NCBI GenBank assembly: GCA_036023115.1
Contig: JAYKKT010000074.1
Span: 7,059,001-7,123,000 of the forward strand
DNA length: 64,000 nt
Source: Brasenia schreberi
Taxonomy: Eukaryota > Streptophyta > Magnoliopsida > Nymphaeales > Cabombaceae
Direction of reading: 5' to 3'
Numbering within the stretch: the first letter of the stretch is position 1; every line of letters begins with the position of its first letter. Below the pieces are notes generated by a model. The model saw only the letters and a list, made by a program, of their open reading frames with translations. It was not told the DNA's origin and searched no databases. This document shows, in pieces, positions 39,386-60,905 of the stretch. The translations under genes and the position numbers were made by a program.

Positions 39386-42300
39386 ATGGCGGACGAGAGT
39401 TTGAAATCTCATTATGTGAAACTGAGGAAGGACCAAGATGGGCCTGCTGAGGAAATCGTCCCGGGAGAGCTGAACCAGCCCGTTCAGGTTCCCCAGGTCA
39501 AAATTTCTCTCTCTCTCTCTCTCAATATTAGATAATGAAGTTCGTGGATTTTGGTGTTTTTTTTACGTTTATGATAACTATGATGCGGATCTGGCCAAGT
39601 CATGATTTTGAGAGGATATGTGATCGCTTGTTTTGGCTATTGAACTCTGATGCTTCATCTTTTTTTCCTTATCGAGAGTGGTAGTTTCCTATTAGTGTTC
39701 AGCTATCTCTTACCTGTTTGGTTCGATACTTCTTTCTGTTATTTTCATAGAACTTAAAATGGTGACCTTCAAGTTACGTTTCTTCATGAGATCGTATCCT
39801 TGTTTGAACTAACTCCCGCTTTTCCTTGGCTACCCTTGGGTAATTCAGTGCGATTTGCAAAGCTTTTGGTGTCAGGACATATGCAATGAGAATGACATCC
39901 CTGATTTTCATTGAACTTGAGTATACTGTTTTTGATAGGTTAAAAGGCTTAGTGTGACTTCTGGTGACAAAAAATTCGAATAGTTTGAGAAGTAATTTAC
40001 ATATAGAAAAAAGAGAAGCTGTGGACGGGTGATGCAAAAATAGATTTAGGGGTTTCTCTTAGAGTGACTGGTGGAACATGTATGAAGACTAAAGCAGGGA
40101 TCCCATGGTACAATGTACATAGTACACCTCCCTTGGTTCTTTATTGTTCAGGAAAGAGGTTCCTATTTGATGCTTGTTTTCTCAACGTTCAGTTTAATTG
40201 GTATTGGGCATCAACAACATTGGCAGGCACGAAAGCGAACTTGCAAGGAGTTAGCATCATAGTGCGAACTTGAAGTGATAAAGGATGTATAACAAATCTT
40301 TTTGCTCATCATTAAGTTTGTTTTGTTCTCGCTGTTTGTGAACCTAACAAGTATAGCCTGCAGTTCTACATTGAGGCAAGGTGGACTTGTTGAAATAAGT
40401 ATTAGCCTACAACAAGGCGGTTGTCTGCTCCACCTGAATTTTGGAAAATTAAGTATCACCTACAGTTGAGTCCGTGGGATATTATTATCCATGGCTTAAA
40501 CTGGGAGCAACTTCTTTCTTCTTTTTCAGAATCCCTCCATCATTGCTGGGCCTCAACTTCCGATTTTTCATCTAAGTCGAACCACCTCAAAGATATTTAT
40601 ACTGCCACAGGAAAAAGAAGTTTGGACATGATCTTAAGTGGACTATAATATGGTATTATGGTACAACTGTCGGCTCAATATAGTCTGTTGCCCTACATCA
40701 GAGTTCTGACGCCATATTGTGCATTGATGTTGGAAAGATTGCACTCCCCGGTAAATGACCCACCAAAGTTTACCGCCCATCCTTATAATATCCTCATTCA
40801 AATATGCCTAGCTTTTGGCATTCTGTTAGGACCTGGTATATTATTGTTGAAGAGATCACACCTGATAAAAGCTCTTACAAAGCTTTATACTGGCTGTGGG
40901 CTTCCTAATGCAACCCCGCTTTATTGAGGCTTGGATCTTGCTGTGTCATGCTAAGCCCTGATCTCCATCCGAGTTTTTTCTGATCCCTATCAACTTATAC
41001 TAAAATGCTAAAATTAAAGAAGGCAGCTTTTATGAGGCTTACCATATCAATATTTTTGTTGGCCTCTGATCTTATCTTCTATTGCACAGCTGGTTGTGCA
41101 CAAGTGTCGTGAGTGCGGGCAGCCTCTTCCAACCAACTACGAACCTCCTGCTGTTGAGCCGTGGACAACTGGTATTTTTGGATGTGCAGAAGATACTAAA
41201 AGTTGTAAGCCTCTTATCTTTTGTCACAAGTTTTGCTTTTTGACTTTTTTGTGTGTGATGTTTTCCAAATATTTGAAGTTGTATTGCTGGGGCAATTTCG
41301 ATTTATGTGCATGCTAGGTTACCTTAAGAACTGTTCTCCATGGAAGCAACAAGAAATAGTACGTCCTATTGCAGACTTGTTGCGACAGTGCATCATTGAT
41401 TGGTCTTAGTTAATCCTTTTTCTATTTAGGTATGAGTGCAGGTATTCTCGCACATCACATGCTTGGTTATTGGCTGGTCATGGCTATTCCTATTTGATTA
41501 AAGGTTTTTTCTGCTTACTGTGAATTAATGTTGCTTTTCTCAAAAATGAGAAGAAAGCCTTTTACTTTTTGGCCAAAATTAGGGCATTCTTTACCTGAGA
41601 AGAAATGGATATTGGTTGGCTACTAAAATTGGAGATTGTGATATCTATAGTTGGTCGAAATTGACATGTAGGACAAAACAGATGAGCGTGGAGACAGTTT
41701 GGTGCTCCTGAGGTCTAACCGTGGTTGTCATGGTGATGCTATGAAAGTACCTAAAAGGAAATACATCCAGACTCTGCAGAAAGTGTGAAAAATTCTCTTT
41801 TCAAATTTTTCGTGAACTGTGTGTAATGAAGGGTGTATAATCTGCGGTTTCCTAGCATGAGTAATTATTATTTATATCCCCGACATATCCCCGACGTGAT
41901 AGTCTGTCAACGTTGTGCTTTGGGTAGCACACTATGGTTGGTATGTTGTGTGCAATTCACAAAATATGTCCAGTGAAGGAAATCCACCAAAGTAGTGGAT
42001 TCTTTTATTGTTCCTTATGTTGTGGATTCTTATATGCTTGACTGGCTTTCGTGCGAACCTTTCTTTATAAGGCCTCCGCCTCTATGCAAACTTGCTGATA
42101 TGTGCAACTACATTTTGTATTTTTATATTAACAATATGGAGTTTACACCTGAAGGTAGTTATTGAACTTATCTTTGCTTTTCCCCCCAATGGTTTCTGTG
42201 CAGAGTTATTCTGATTGTGCTGATGTTTGACTGGATATATGTTAGATCTCTTAAAATGCAATAAATAGGACGGACCACTAGGGGCCGTGTTTGGGTACTC

Positions 42301-45300
42301 GATAGCCAGGGCCATCAAGGCCCTAGCCATTCCAGCTAGCCATTGGGGATCACGTCTCCCCAACGGCTAGTCAATATAACCGTTGGGGGTCTCCCCAACG
42401 ACTGAATGGTGGATGTCTCTCTCTCTCTCTCTCTCTTCTCTCTTTGATGTAAAATGTTGTACATTCTTGCTCTATAAATAGAGCTTCTTGCCTCTTAATA
42501 AGACGTGTTGTTTTGTACCACCTTGACACTTGTTTGACTCTTGATTGTTTTGATATTTGACTTGTATTGAGTATTGAAACACCAAGCTTTTGGTGAATTT
42601 GTTTTGTGGCTATTCTCGGTTTGTTCATTTGACAAATTGGTTGGGATTCCTCAAGCAATTTAAGGATCATTTTCTTACATAGTATCAGAGCATGCTCGTA
42701 AGAATATTATTGGATATGGCTATATTGGGAAGTGTGCCCAACTTGGGGAAAGTTTTGTCTTCTTACCTTTGTTATTCTAAGATTGAGGTAATTCTTAAAA
42801 ACTTGTTTTTATTTAAAAATTAAAGGAAAAAATGAAGTGTTTCAGTGTTTACTTGACCCAAATTACTATCAAAGTTAGGTAATAACAATGAAAAATATTT
42901 TTTGTCCAAAGACTATTGAGATTATGTTGATGGTAGTATTCAAGAACCTAATTTGATTATTGATGGACTTGATGAAGATGATATCATCAAAACTCAAGAA
43001 AAATATAAACAAGATTTAAAACGTGGGAAAAATGAATGCGAAGATCATTTGGATCATTTAACATAATGTATATGATAAGCTTAGAAATAGAATTAACATG
43101 TTTGAAAATGTTTTTGAAACTTTGGAATATTTGAAGAATGATTTCGTTTTTCAAAATTGATTTAATGAAAAGAATGATAATGCTTAAGTAAGACAACTTG
43201 AGCATTAGAGATTATCACAACGAATTTTTCGAATTATGGAATCAACTTCGAAGTTTTAACAAATTTGGAAAACTTCAAAAAAATGGATGAGTTTCAAGAA
43301 TATTTGGATAATCAATATTTTTCTTATTCATGTGAGGTCTTATAGATGATTTTGAAAATATAAGATCTTCCTTAATCCATAGAAAACAAGGCAAAAGGGG
43401 ATGGGTTTCTTAACGATATAATTATGGAAGAAACTAGAATGCTTTCAAAGAGGTCGTTCTTGTCCCATTAAGATTGAGGATTAATCTAAAGACATACAAG
43501 CCTCCTCACATCAAGAACATTTAAGGACAAAAGAATTTTGAAGGACAAATAAAAAATCCCACGAATCCATTGCCAAACAAAAGTATCATTATCAAAAGAT
43601 TCAAAATCATCTTGGTGAAAAAATTCACGAATGTGGCCACTATGAAGGATAAAGAGGGAGGAGTTCTACCTTCCAATATCAAGGCATACATAGCAGAGAT
43701 GTTCAAAGAAAAGGCTAGCATATTTGTCAATGTGTTATCAACAACTTCTCAAGGTATGTCTTGGTTCTTAGATTCGGGTGTTTCATTTCATATTATACAT
43801 AAAAGAAATCTTTTAAAAAGCTCTTGTCAAAAGATTTCAAATAAATATGTTTTTTGAAATTGGAAGCTTTTAAAATAAAGATTTTAAGGTACTCAATGTA
43901 AGTTTTATGCCAAAACTTAATTTAAATATTATTTTCGTTGCTCAAATTTGTGACAATGGTTGTATAGTCACTTTTTTATCCAAAAATTGTATGCTGAAGG
44001 ATTACCTATCGAAAAAGGTGATTGGACAAGGCCATAAAGAAAGTGGATTATACAAAATGGACAATTTTGTTGTGCCAAATTTTGATAAATGTGGTATAGT
44101 TCATGACACCACTCTTTGACACAAAAGATTAGGACATTTAGACATGAACAGGTTGAACAAGTTATGTAATCATACTTTGTTGAAAAATAATAAAGTTAAA
44201 GATTTTGTTTGTAAAGAATGTATTCTTGAAAAATTGCATCACACACCTTGGTGAAAGAAGCTTTATTACGAATAAACCTTTTGAGTTGGTTCATTCCAAT
44301 GTTTGGGGATCCAATCCTATTGTCTCTAAAAGAGGAGTGAGATACAACTTTCATAGATGATTTTACTAGGTATATTTGGATATTTCTTTTGAATTATAAA
44401 TCCAAAGTCTTTAGAAATTTCTTGACATTTTACAATATGATTACAAATAAATTTGACACAACTCTTAAAATTTTAAAATCGGATTCCGGCGGTGAGTACA
44501 TGTCAAAAGAATTTCAAAATTATCTAGAAATACATGAATTTTATACCAAAAATCTTGCACAAAACCCCACAACAAAATGTTTTAGCCAAACGCACACATA
44601 TAAATATTATAGAAACCATTAGAACTCTCTTGATTTCTAGTAATATTCCAAAATTCTTATGGGCGAAAGAGACTTACCGCCGTTTATCTAATAAATAGAA
44701 TGCCTTATTCTCAACTTGACAATGTGTGTCCTTTTGAAAAATTGTACTTCCTCCATATTATAAAAGATTAAGAGTTTTTTGTTGTAAATGTTTTGTTCAT
44801 GAGGATAAAAATGATAAATTATCTCCTAGAGCTATTGTGTGTGCCTTTTTAAGTTACGACATTGACAAAAAAGGTTATAGGTGTTTTAATCCCAAAGGAG
44901 ACAAACTTTATATGTCAAGAGATGTGAAATTTTTAGAAGATAACTTTTACTATGATTCTAACATTGAAGATAAAGAAAAATATACCTTTCTAAATAACTT
45001 TGCAGATAGTGATAGAGAAGAAACCATTGATTTAAGGCAAAAGATAAACACACGGATATGGAGATAAGAAAAACGAGTCTCGTGATATTATAGAGCTTTT
45101 TCTTCTATACTATGCTAGAAGACCTAGAGAACAAGAAAACACTAGACTACCTCTTAGAATTCCAAGCCCCCCACAAAATTTGTGTCCTATCAAACCTTGA
45201 ACCTTAAAGGAAAAATCTTATTGCCGCCATTTTATAAGTAAAGGAACTTAATTTCTATAATCAAATCAAAGGTAAATGGGAATGGAAAATGTTATGCAAG

Positions 45301-48300
45301 AAGAATTAAAAGCCTTAGATAAAGCTCAAACTTGGGATATTGTGGCTAAACCTAAGAATAAAAAATTAATTGGATATAGATGGTATATAAAGTAAAAACA
45401 CATAGTGATGACAACATAGAAATATATAAAGCTCGACTAGTAGTGAAAGGATATACTCAAGAATACAGAGTAAACTATGAAAAAACCTTTGTTCGTTGCT
45501 AGAATGACAACTATAAAAATTTTGATAACTCTTAGTGCTATTAAAAATTAGAAAGTTTTTCAACTAATGTTAAGAATGCCTTCTTGAATGATAATCTAAA
45601 TGAAGAAGTTATATGACTCCTCATCGAGGACTTTTGAAAGATTATGTTCTTAAACTAAACAAGGTTTTGTATGGTCTTAAGTAAGCCCCTAAGGCTTGGT
45701 TTGACATATTTGAAGATTTCATGCATACACAAAATTTTTTGTCCCATTATCTTGATATTGTATTATTTATGAGGAAATCAGATATAGGTATTAGTAATTC
45801 TACTCTTGTACGTGGATGACATGATCATCACTGGAAGTGATGAAGATGACATATTACGAGTTAAAAGTGATCTTCACAAAAAATTTGAAATGAAAGACCT
45901 TTGTTTGCTAAGTTATTTTTTGAGAATTGAAATTTTACGTAATGATAGAGGATACTTTATGTATTAAATAAAATTTGTGAGTGAAATTGTTGGTAGGTTA
46001 GGTCTTACCGACGAGAAAAAGGTGGATACATCATATGTTTTTGGAATAAAATTGAGAGCAACCGATGGAGAGAAACTGGACGATCCAACACCTTACAAGC
46101 AATTGATAGGAGCAATGACTTATCTCACTATCACTTACCTAGATATATCTCATGTTGTCCACACTGCAAGTCAGTTTCAAGTTTTCAACAAGCTCCTACT
46201 ATTGCTGATACGAGTGTGGTGATGAGAATTATCATATTATTTAAGCATTCTATGGATAAGAGGGTGTTTTTAACTTCTTCTTCCTCGCTTAACTTAACCA
46301 TATATAGTGATGCTGATTGGGATGGAGATGTCAACAATTGACACTCCACTATTAGGTGAGTCATTGATTTCTTCGAGATGCAAGAAGTTGTTGGTGGACC
46401 TAAAATCCAATAAAAAAGGTTCTAGATTTTATGTAACTTATCTATATGTTAAATAAGCCTTAGTAAGGGTATAAGTGTCTTTCAAGTTAGAAATCACTAT
46501 ATATGTGTAATCTTGTTTTATGTTTAATAGTATAAAAGAAATAAAAGAAGAGGGAGCCACCACCCAAGAAGGTAGTCGGGCATCACCTTTGCTCATTCTC
46601 CATTGATTTAAGTGTTGTATCCTGATCTATCATTTTTATCGATTTAATTTAATAGAAGCAACAGAAGGTATCCTTATATTCCAAAGAAGTAGAGTACCGT
46701 GCAATGGCAACTATTGTTGCTGAGACTTCATGGATCACAGAAGTGTTGAGAGATATGGGAGTCACTCTAGAACAATCCTCCGTGATTGCTAATGTACATT
46801 GCATCTAACAATACTTTTTATGAAAGAACGAAGCATATATGCGATGGGTTGTTACTTTATTCGAGAGAAATGCTTGAAGAAACTCACTTTATGTTATTTA
46901 CCATCTAAAATATAGCTAGCAGATTTCTTCACCAAGTCATTATTGGTTCTTAGATTTAATTTTTTATTAGACAAATTTTTGGTATTTATACCGTAAGTTT
47001 AAGGGGGTGTTAAAATGTAATAAATAGGATGGGTCACTGGCCCTGGCTATCCCAGCTAGCCATTGGGGATCAAAGCTCTCCAATAGCTAGCATTAGGGAG
47101 ACCCCCAACAGCTGAATGGTGGATGCCTTTCTCTCTCTTGACACTTTTGATGTACATTCTTGCTCTATAAATAGAGCCTCTTATTTCTTAATAAGGCTTG
47201 TTGTTTTGCACCACCTTGACACTTGTTTGACTCTTGATTGTTTTGATATACTTGTATTGAATATTGAAACACCTAAGCTTTTGGTGAATCGGTTTTGTGG
47301 TTATTCTCGGTTTATTCATTTGACAAATTGGTTGGGATTCTTCAAGCAACTAGAAGGATCGTTTTCTTACAAGATCCGCTTCTTGTTTCATTCACATAGT
47401 TGGGCAATTTCTGTCCGTATACAAGTTATGTTTGTAGGTCTGCTTATTTTAACCAATGAGAGGTTGCTTTCTTTTGCTACCATAAGTGAGTTCACTAATA
47501 ATGTTATAATCAGCCAACCATGAAGTGGCTTGGTGAGATTGCAATAAAAGGTATTTAAAGTAGATGAGTAGGTCACAAGAAAAGTATGCTGTTGAGTGTC
47601 AGAGTGTTCAACATGGGTGTGATATGTAGATAGAAATAGAACTGTCTGACATAGATCGATGCCTGTAAAGTCAGGAAGTTATATATTTTCGCTTTTGATC
47701 ATAAACCACTTATTATCTTATCAATAGAAATGCTTTAACCATTATTTGATGTTGAGATTACGAGGAGTTTTCCAGTTTTAGAGATCCATTACAAACTACT
47801 CGAGATGAAAGATGGACTTCAGATCGCTTGAAATTTGCTACACGAACTTTAGCTCCTTATGCTGATAACAAGGAAATACTGGCAGACTGTTAAGTTAAAG
47901 AAACAAAAGTACTTGAAGGTTCATGTTAGTAATAGACATTGGCTGATTAAGTTCTGGATGAGCGCAAATGAATAGAGTCTTGCTGCAGGCTGGCAAGGAC
48001 TCTTTTGTCCTTGTGTACTGTTCGGCCGCAATGTTGAGAATTTGAGGGAGGACATCCCCTGGACCAGACCTTGTATTTGTCATGCCATATTTGTTGAGGG
48101 TGGCTTAGCACTCGCAGCAGCAACTGCTCTACTCCATGGTATTGATCCAGGGACCACGTTCCTGATTGGTGAAGGGCTATTGTTTACATGGTGGATGTGT
48201 GGTATCTATACCGGCTTGTTTCGGCAAGAGTTGCAGAAAAAGTATCACTTAAAGGTCTCTCTCTCTCTCACACATACACACACGCACTCACAATGCTGCT

Positions 48301-48558
48301 GGTTATATGCTGAATCTTTCATTCGTGGTCTTTCAGAACTCACCGTGTGATCCTTGCATGGTCCACTGTTGCATGCATTGGTGTGCGCTTTGTCAAGAAC
48401 ATCGGGAAATGAAGGGGCGCCTGGGTGATGATGTTGTAATGCAGATGACGATCGTAAATCCTCCGCCTCTGCAGGAAATGCAGCTCCATGAAAACCATAC
48501 CTCGATGGCAAGCAAAGACAGCAGTGATCAAGCCCATGTGGAGATGCAAGCTGTTTAG
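39386..48558 (+). CDS. CNR6: Cell number regulator 6-like protein (PLAC8 family)
   Basis: Four exons in phase: 39386-39496, 41090-41204, 47989-48254, 48337-48558, giving 237 aa, close to CNR6 proteins of about 240. The start [19 protein letters not shown] and [12 protein letters not shown] match the family N-terminus. Exon 2 has [11 protein letters not shown] and TTGIFGC. Exon 3 has [15 protein letters not shown], the PLAC8 CCxxxxCPC-like core, then a hydrophobic segment ([20 protein letters not shown]) and [14 protein letters not shown]. Exon 4 has the second Cys cluster [24 protein letters not shown]8/CNR proteins are membrane proteins linked in plants to organ size and to cadmium or other divalent-metal handling; which role applies here is not shown. 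Intron 2 (6.8 kb) holds a copia retrotransposon, and the exons remain intact around it. Confidence 0.93.
42249..42679 (+). repeat. 5' LTR of the copia element
   Basis: 431 bp. Starts TCTTAAAATGC (the canonical TG has become TC) and ends TTTTCTTACA. It contains a TATA-like CTATAAATAG near 42472. It is longer than the 3' LTR owing to about 67 bp of extra sequence in its left part. Confidence 0.85.
42680..42692 (+). other. Primer-binding site, initiator-Met tRNA type
   Basis: TAGTATCAGAGC directly after the 5' LTR differs by one base from the usual TGGTATCAGAGC complementary to plant initiator methionine tRNA. Confidence 0.8.
47001..47007 (+). other. Polypurine tract
   Basis: AAGGGGG immediately before the 3' LTR, the usual plus-strand priming site. 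Confidence 0.75.
47008..47371 (+). repeat. 3' LTR of the copia element
   Basis: 364 bp, TGTTAAAATG to TTTTCTTACA, co-linear with the 5' LTR but clearly diverged. This supports an old insertion. Confidence 0.85.
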
Positions 48559-49154
48559 AGTTTGAGATGCATAAGACCCTTGTCCAGGTACATTCGTAGT
48601 GTCAAGTCCCAGATCAGAGGGTCTGCCCGTCCTTTCCCCTTTTTTTCCATGCTCGCGATGGTCCTATGCACAAAGGTTCAGGTCTTGTACTTCCTGTTTC
48701 ACATAGATCATGATAGTAATACTCTAAGCTTTTAATACATGGTACACTCCTGTTCGTTCAAGAACTTTGCATTTTGGCAGACACTTTCCTCCTGTATTTT
48801 CTCTCTGCCATTTCATGAATGGTCAAGAAGTTAATGACCTTTCTGTTCTATTTGTCACTATACCTTCATTTTACACTTGGATTGGAATTGCTTCTCACAT
48901 ATATATCAAATCACACGTTAATGTAATTTAAATCTCAGCCATCCATTTTGGTGATGATGGCTGCTGTTACATTGTCGTTGGGTGGAGCCCTCCTGCCATG
49001 AAAAGGTAGTGTTAGCTGAAGCAACCGTCCATCACTCGGCATGGATGGTCGAGAGTTTAAAACACAATTACTTTGTATTGTTTTGTTTCCTGCGTATCAA
49101 GAATGAACCAGCTTTACAGTAGCTTTGTAAAGCACAGCCCAACCAAAACCAAAA

Positions 49155-49258
49155 TCAAAGCCTTTCCCACACTAAGTGGAGTTGTCTGTGTTACATGGAT
49201 TCTTTGTCATCATAATAAAGCTTGATCTTGTCATATTAGCATTTAACTTCAAAAAATG
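49155..49258 (-). mobile_element. Degraded RTE LINE 3'-end fragment
   Basis: AAAGCCTTTCCCACACTAAG, ACATGGATTCTTTGTC and ATTAGCATTTAACTTC correspond to the LINE 3' end on the minus strand with many changes. It lies 3' of the CNR6-like gene. Confidence 0.65.
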
Positions 49259-50009
49259 GTATGATCAAACGCTGCACCACGATGTAACTGTGACAAACTG
49301 TAATTACGTTGCAACTTACCATGAACAATAATAAATAAGTGATCTTAATACTGTTAGAACTTACCGTGAACAAACATAAATTACTAGTCTTGTATACGCA
49401 CAGAAATGCTTGAGTCAGATAGAGTAAACAGCACGTCCTGTACATTAGAACAAGTGAAACTAAATCAAAAGCATATGAATGTTGAGCAATGGCTTGTTCA
49501 CAATGTGGTCGGATCAGATCAGTCAGAAGCTTCTTAGGAAGTTCGTGGGGAGTTCTCTACATCTACAGAGCTTATTATACGGTTTCAAGTTTGAAGGATA
49601 CTCCATAAATCATCATTCTAACACGTCAGCTGGGATTGCATACTGTATTTCTTCTGAATTTACTACCTTACTATAAAACTAGAACTTGCTTTTTCGGATT
49701 AAATGCAACTCGAGATAGATCGCAACAGCGACTAAGAATCCGTGTAGCTGAGCCACCTAATGCTGGAATTTCTTTTGGTCTTGGTCAGTTTAGATCACCT
49801 CCAAGATGACAGCCTTGGCTGACCTACTCGTAGCCGGTATTATATCTCAACCACCTGACTACTTGAACGCTTCGAACCTGTGTTACATGGGTCAAGCTGC
49901 AGACACGTGTGGGAGATGACAAATTTTGACGATACGGAAGACAAAGGAAGGGAAGAGTTTTGACAGGCGATTGCCCGGACATGGACTATATGTGGGCACA
50001 CTTTTTAAT

Positions 50010-50010
50010 A

Positions 50011-50044
<34 letters not shown>
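50010..50044. repeat. (TA)n microsatellite
   Basis: Pure TA run in the intergenic space between the CNR6-like and ALG1-like genes. The rest of 49260-51849 has short frames on both strands, including a 130-codon minus frame 50805-51197, that I do not recognise. Confidence 0.9.
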
Positions 50045-50046
<2 letters not shown>

Positions 50047-51849
50047 CTGTTTGCACACTTTTTTTACTATTCATATCTCTCTCTTTTTTTTAAATACCGA
50101 AATTACCACTCAATCATTTTTCATTTCTCTTCCACCCCTTTACAGCAAGGATCTCTCTTACTCGATTTCTTTACTATTTCTCAACATATTTTCTTTATTC
50201 AAACAACTTATGTTTCATTGGTTTTTAATGTTAGTACGGTCTCTTTCACCAAATTTTTTTACTCTAGTGATTGATATCTCATTCGTTTTTAGTGTTGTTG
50301 TTTTCTTTATAACTGGACAACGCATACTCTTACAAATGTTATTAGAAAAAAAATAATTAATTAATTACAAGAACAAAAACAAAAAATCAAGGACAAAAAA
50401 AATCAAACAACATACAAAAAAAAAAATTTAAACATCAATTTCCTTACTCAACAAACGGTTTACATCTATGCCGAGCCGAGCCCACCTGAAATTTAGAAAA
50501 TCAACTTAAAGTCTATATAGAAAAGATGGGCAATAATATATTGTTTGTCCCACCACCCAAAGAGTTTTTGATCTTCGTATACTTCTCTCCGACTGATCTG
50601 CATATACGTCTCTCTCCGACGCCGTACGCCGCTAAACTGCGTTTTCCACCATAGAAAAACGTGGCCGAATCGGGAACTTAAGCGTTCCAGTATTGTTCTT
50701 ATAAAATAACATATATACAAAGATTGGCTGAAAATGTGCAAAACAATTTAAGGAACTCCAAATTAAAAATGATCTCTAATAACAAACGCAACTCGATTCA
50801 GATTTCAGATCTCGCACCGCAATCTGTAAATACCAGGTCTGGATATGAATCCGGACCCGGATCCAATCAACGAAACGTTAAAAAACAGTCCGGCCGATGC
50901 AAACACAACGCTGCCGATTTTAATCTCTAAAGGGTAATTGAAGCCGTCAACGACGAATCTCGAAGCCATCTCGAGATCAGCTTGATGGTGGACGGCGAAA
51001 AGATTTCCAACAAGTTTCAAAGTAAGTCTCTCCTCTTGTTCTCTTTTGTTCTTCGATAAATTCACCACCATTGAAGGTGGTTTTGAGGGTGTTAGCGTGC
51101 CTTTAGGAGTCCGACGAGTAAAGTACCACTTTCGTGTGAAAAAACCATCGCCATTCTGCCGTTTTCCGGCGACATTCAAGAAAGAAACCATGTCCAATCT
51201 TCCCTTTGTTCTTCCGGCGAAGAACCCGGCGGCTAGCGGCCGTCATGGCTAATGATGGACCGAGCTGCAAGGGGCTGTTGTAGGACTTTGGGTAGTCGTC
51301 AATCTGGATAACCTTTTATTGGTTCTTCTCATGGTTGACCCGATATTACTGGCATTTAAAAGTCGAATCCAGACTTGAACAATCTCGATCCAAGACCAGC
51401 CCGACCCGTTGACACGACGTGCGTTGGTCGTCTTCGGCGTTCCCTTCCCTTCTGGGCACTTTGGTGACGATTGGAACTTAGTAAAGAAGAAGAAGATGGA
51501 GAATAGTGAGCATCTTTATCCTCAATATTCTTCTCACTCATGTACTTACCATTTTCATCCAATCGCTTTCCATCTCATTTAGCACTTTAATTATCACTCT
51601 TGCATTGTTTCAGAAAACTACCCTAATCTCTCTTGAATCGGGGGGTAATTTACATCATGAAATCCTTTAAAACTTGCATTTTGTCAATAGCCATTTTGCT
51701 GAAGGTCTATAAGTTACCTGGTTGTTGCTCCAGAAGTGCTATACTTCAATTGCTTGTTTGGTGGATGGGATCGAATTTGTTACTTATTCCATTTTTTTAA
51801 CCCAAAGATTGGTTTGTATTTAGTTGATTAGGGCAGAAACAGGGAGAAG

Positions 51850-59176
<7,327 letters not shown>

Positions 59177-60230
59177 AAAGACAGAACCAGACGTGCAGTT
59201 GGCCCCTGGGATTTGCTCTTTCAGTTGCGGAAGCATGATTGCGGATCTAGAGCTTCAGGGTCTTGTGGTATCAGAATTAGTAATGGACTACTTATGTCGA
59301 CTTTGAGTTACCAGTAGAAACAGGGAGAAAAGAGAAAAGTACTGCAGGACGTTTATGTTGACAGTTTGAAGATACTTTCATTGGGGTTGAGTCACTCAAC
59401 CGTTGCTTATTGGAACGTCACTAATCCCTTTTGATTGAGTATTTAGTATTTACTAATAGATCTCTCTCTCATATATATAGTGAGAATTGCTGGACTCCGG
59501 TTCAAAATAAACCATCCGCATCTGCATCTCTTTGAATTGGGTAGATGGATGGTCTAAATTAAGAAAAGCATAAATTAACAAGGTGTATAATACTTTGGGC
59601 TTTCTGTTTTTCCCAAGAAAGCAATTTCCATGTTTTGCTACCATCAGCATGAATTGAGAGCTTAGCAAGTCAAATTCTTTATATATATATATATATAAAC
59701 CTGTTATATGTTAGCAATTTAGGGAGATGCTAATACATCCAAACAAATGTTAACTATTCATCAAAGGTTGGTTGAAATTATATAATATCTTTTGAATTCA
59801 AAAAAGCATTCAATCACTTAAAATAGATGATCGAGATTTGTTTGGATATAATTTAAGTTTGTTCCTATATTTCAAGTTCTCTCTCTATATATAAAGAGAG
59901 AATGTTAGAGTTCTTTGAAACAAGGTTCACCATGTGAACCTGCTTGCCATGTAGTGGGGCCTCTCACATCGAAACACTTTATTTATATCTAGAGAGAGAA
60001 TTGGTATGTGAGCACACACATCTGCACCCAGTACCATTCAAAGATTTTTATCATTCGGTTGCGATCAACAATGGAGATTTGAATTCTTAAAATAAAAGAT
60101 ATAATGATATACTTTTTGTACTTTGTATAAATGCATTAAATGTTTCTTAAATTTAAATCTTCACACAAATCAAACGGTGGAGATGACTAATTGTATTTAC
60201 CCATTGATGACAATGTGTATGGGCTATGCT

Positions 60231-60283
60231 CTCTTTATATATATATATATATATAAAAATAGAGAGAGAGAGAGAGGGAGAGG
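60231..60283. repeat. (TA)n and (GA)n microsatellites
   Basis: TA run followed by GAGAGAGAGAGAG. Part of an AT-rich, gene-free interval (59180-62000) that also has TA runs near 59682-59696 and CT/TA near 59880-59895. Confidence 0.85.
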
Positions 60284-60794
60284 GTCTGCTCATCTTTGGT
60301 GTTGCTAACTTATGTAGGCTTGAGTTAATAAAAATTATTTTATTTTGGATTATACTCGTGTTATCAAAAAGCAATAGTAAACATGTTAGAGATAAACAAG
60401 GTCCGATTTTCATATATATATGAACGTACTTTGTTCCTGCTTAATGCACATGTATTTTTTTGCACAATATAGTGTGCATTGAGCAAGTGGCAATCCCTAT
60501 ATATAATAGGGAAGTATGGTTGGATCGTTATGTCAACACCATTGGCCTCTTGGTTTCATTCTTTGGAGTGTTTTTTAGATCATGCCTGATATTTTTAGTA
60601 TTTAGAACGTCATACAGTGTTTGTTGAAATGTTTGTAAGATCTACATTTGGTTTTTTCATGACATTCTCAACCACGATCGTTGTTGGTCATGGTTGAATC
60701 CTTTTTTTTTCCATAAATGTTTTGTAGACCGGGTTTTGGTTTTCCCTTTTGTGACTTGAATAATTTTTCTTGAAAGTATATTTGATTCGTTGTC

Positions 60795-60905
60795 TTTATA
60801 TTGTACCAATGCACCCGAGCATTAACTCGCCTGGCATGGGGCTCGTCTCACATGATGAAGGTCGTGAGCTCAATACCAGGGCGTGCATACCTGGCTTCGG
60901 TAATT
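60795..60905 (+). repeat. SINE-like sequence with tRNA-like boxes
   Basis: GAGCATTAACTCGCCTGGC followed by GTCGTGAGCTCAATACCAGG resembles a box A/box B spacing of a tRNA-derived SINE. Related layout at 27283-27365. No TSD identified. Confidence 0.35.

Larger units (their letters stand above)
42244..47376 (+). mobile_element. Ty1/copia LTR retrotransposon, degraded, in CNR6-like intron 2
   Basis: The element is 42249-47371 with 5-bp TSD AGATC at 42244-42248 and 47372-47376. Internal frames, all interrupted, appear in copia order: protease-like [11 protein letters not shown] (43760), GAG-pre-integrase ([13 protein letters not shown], about 44125), integrase ([13 protein letters not shown] and [12 protein letters not shown]), then RT with YGLK.APKAWFD (45670) and [14 protein letters not shown] (45810), and RNase H-like [13 protein letters not shown] (46685). 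Protease, integrase, RT, RNase H order defines copia. Many stops and frameshifts: it is an old, dead copy in the same orientation as the host gene. Confidence 0.92.

Noticed and set aside
39109..39450. Three overlapping frames across the GA tract
   Set aside because: Low-complexity artefacts of the (GA)n repeat in the leader of the CNR6-like gene.
50805..51197. 130-codon minus-strand frame upstream of ALG1
   Set aside because: No family recognised, no clear start context or splice partner; could be a chance frame in a GC-richer promoter region.
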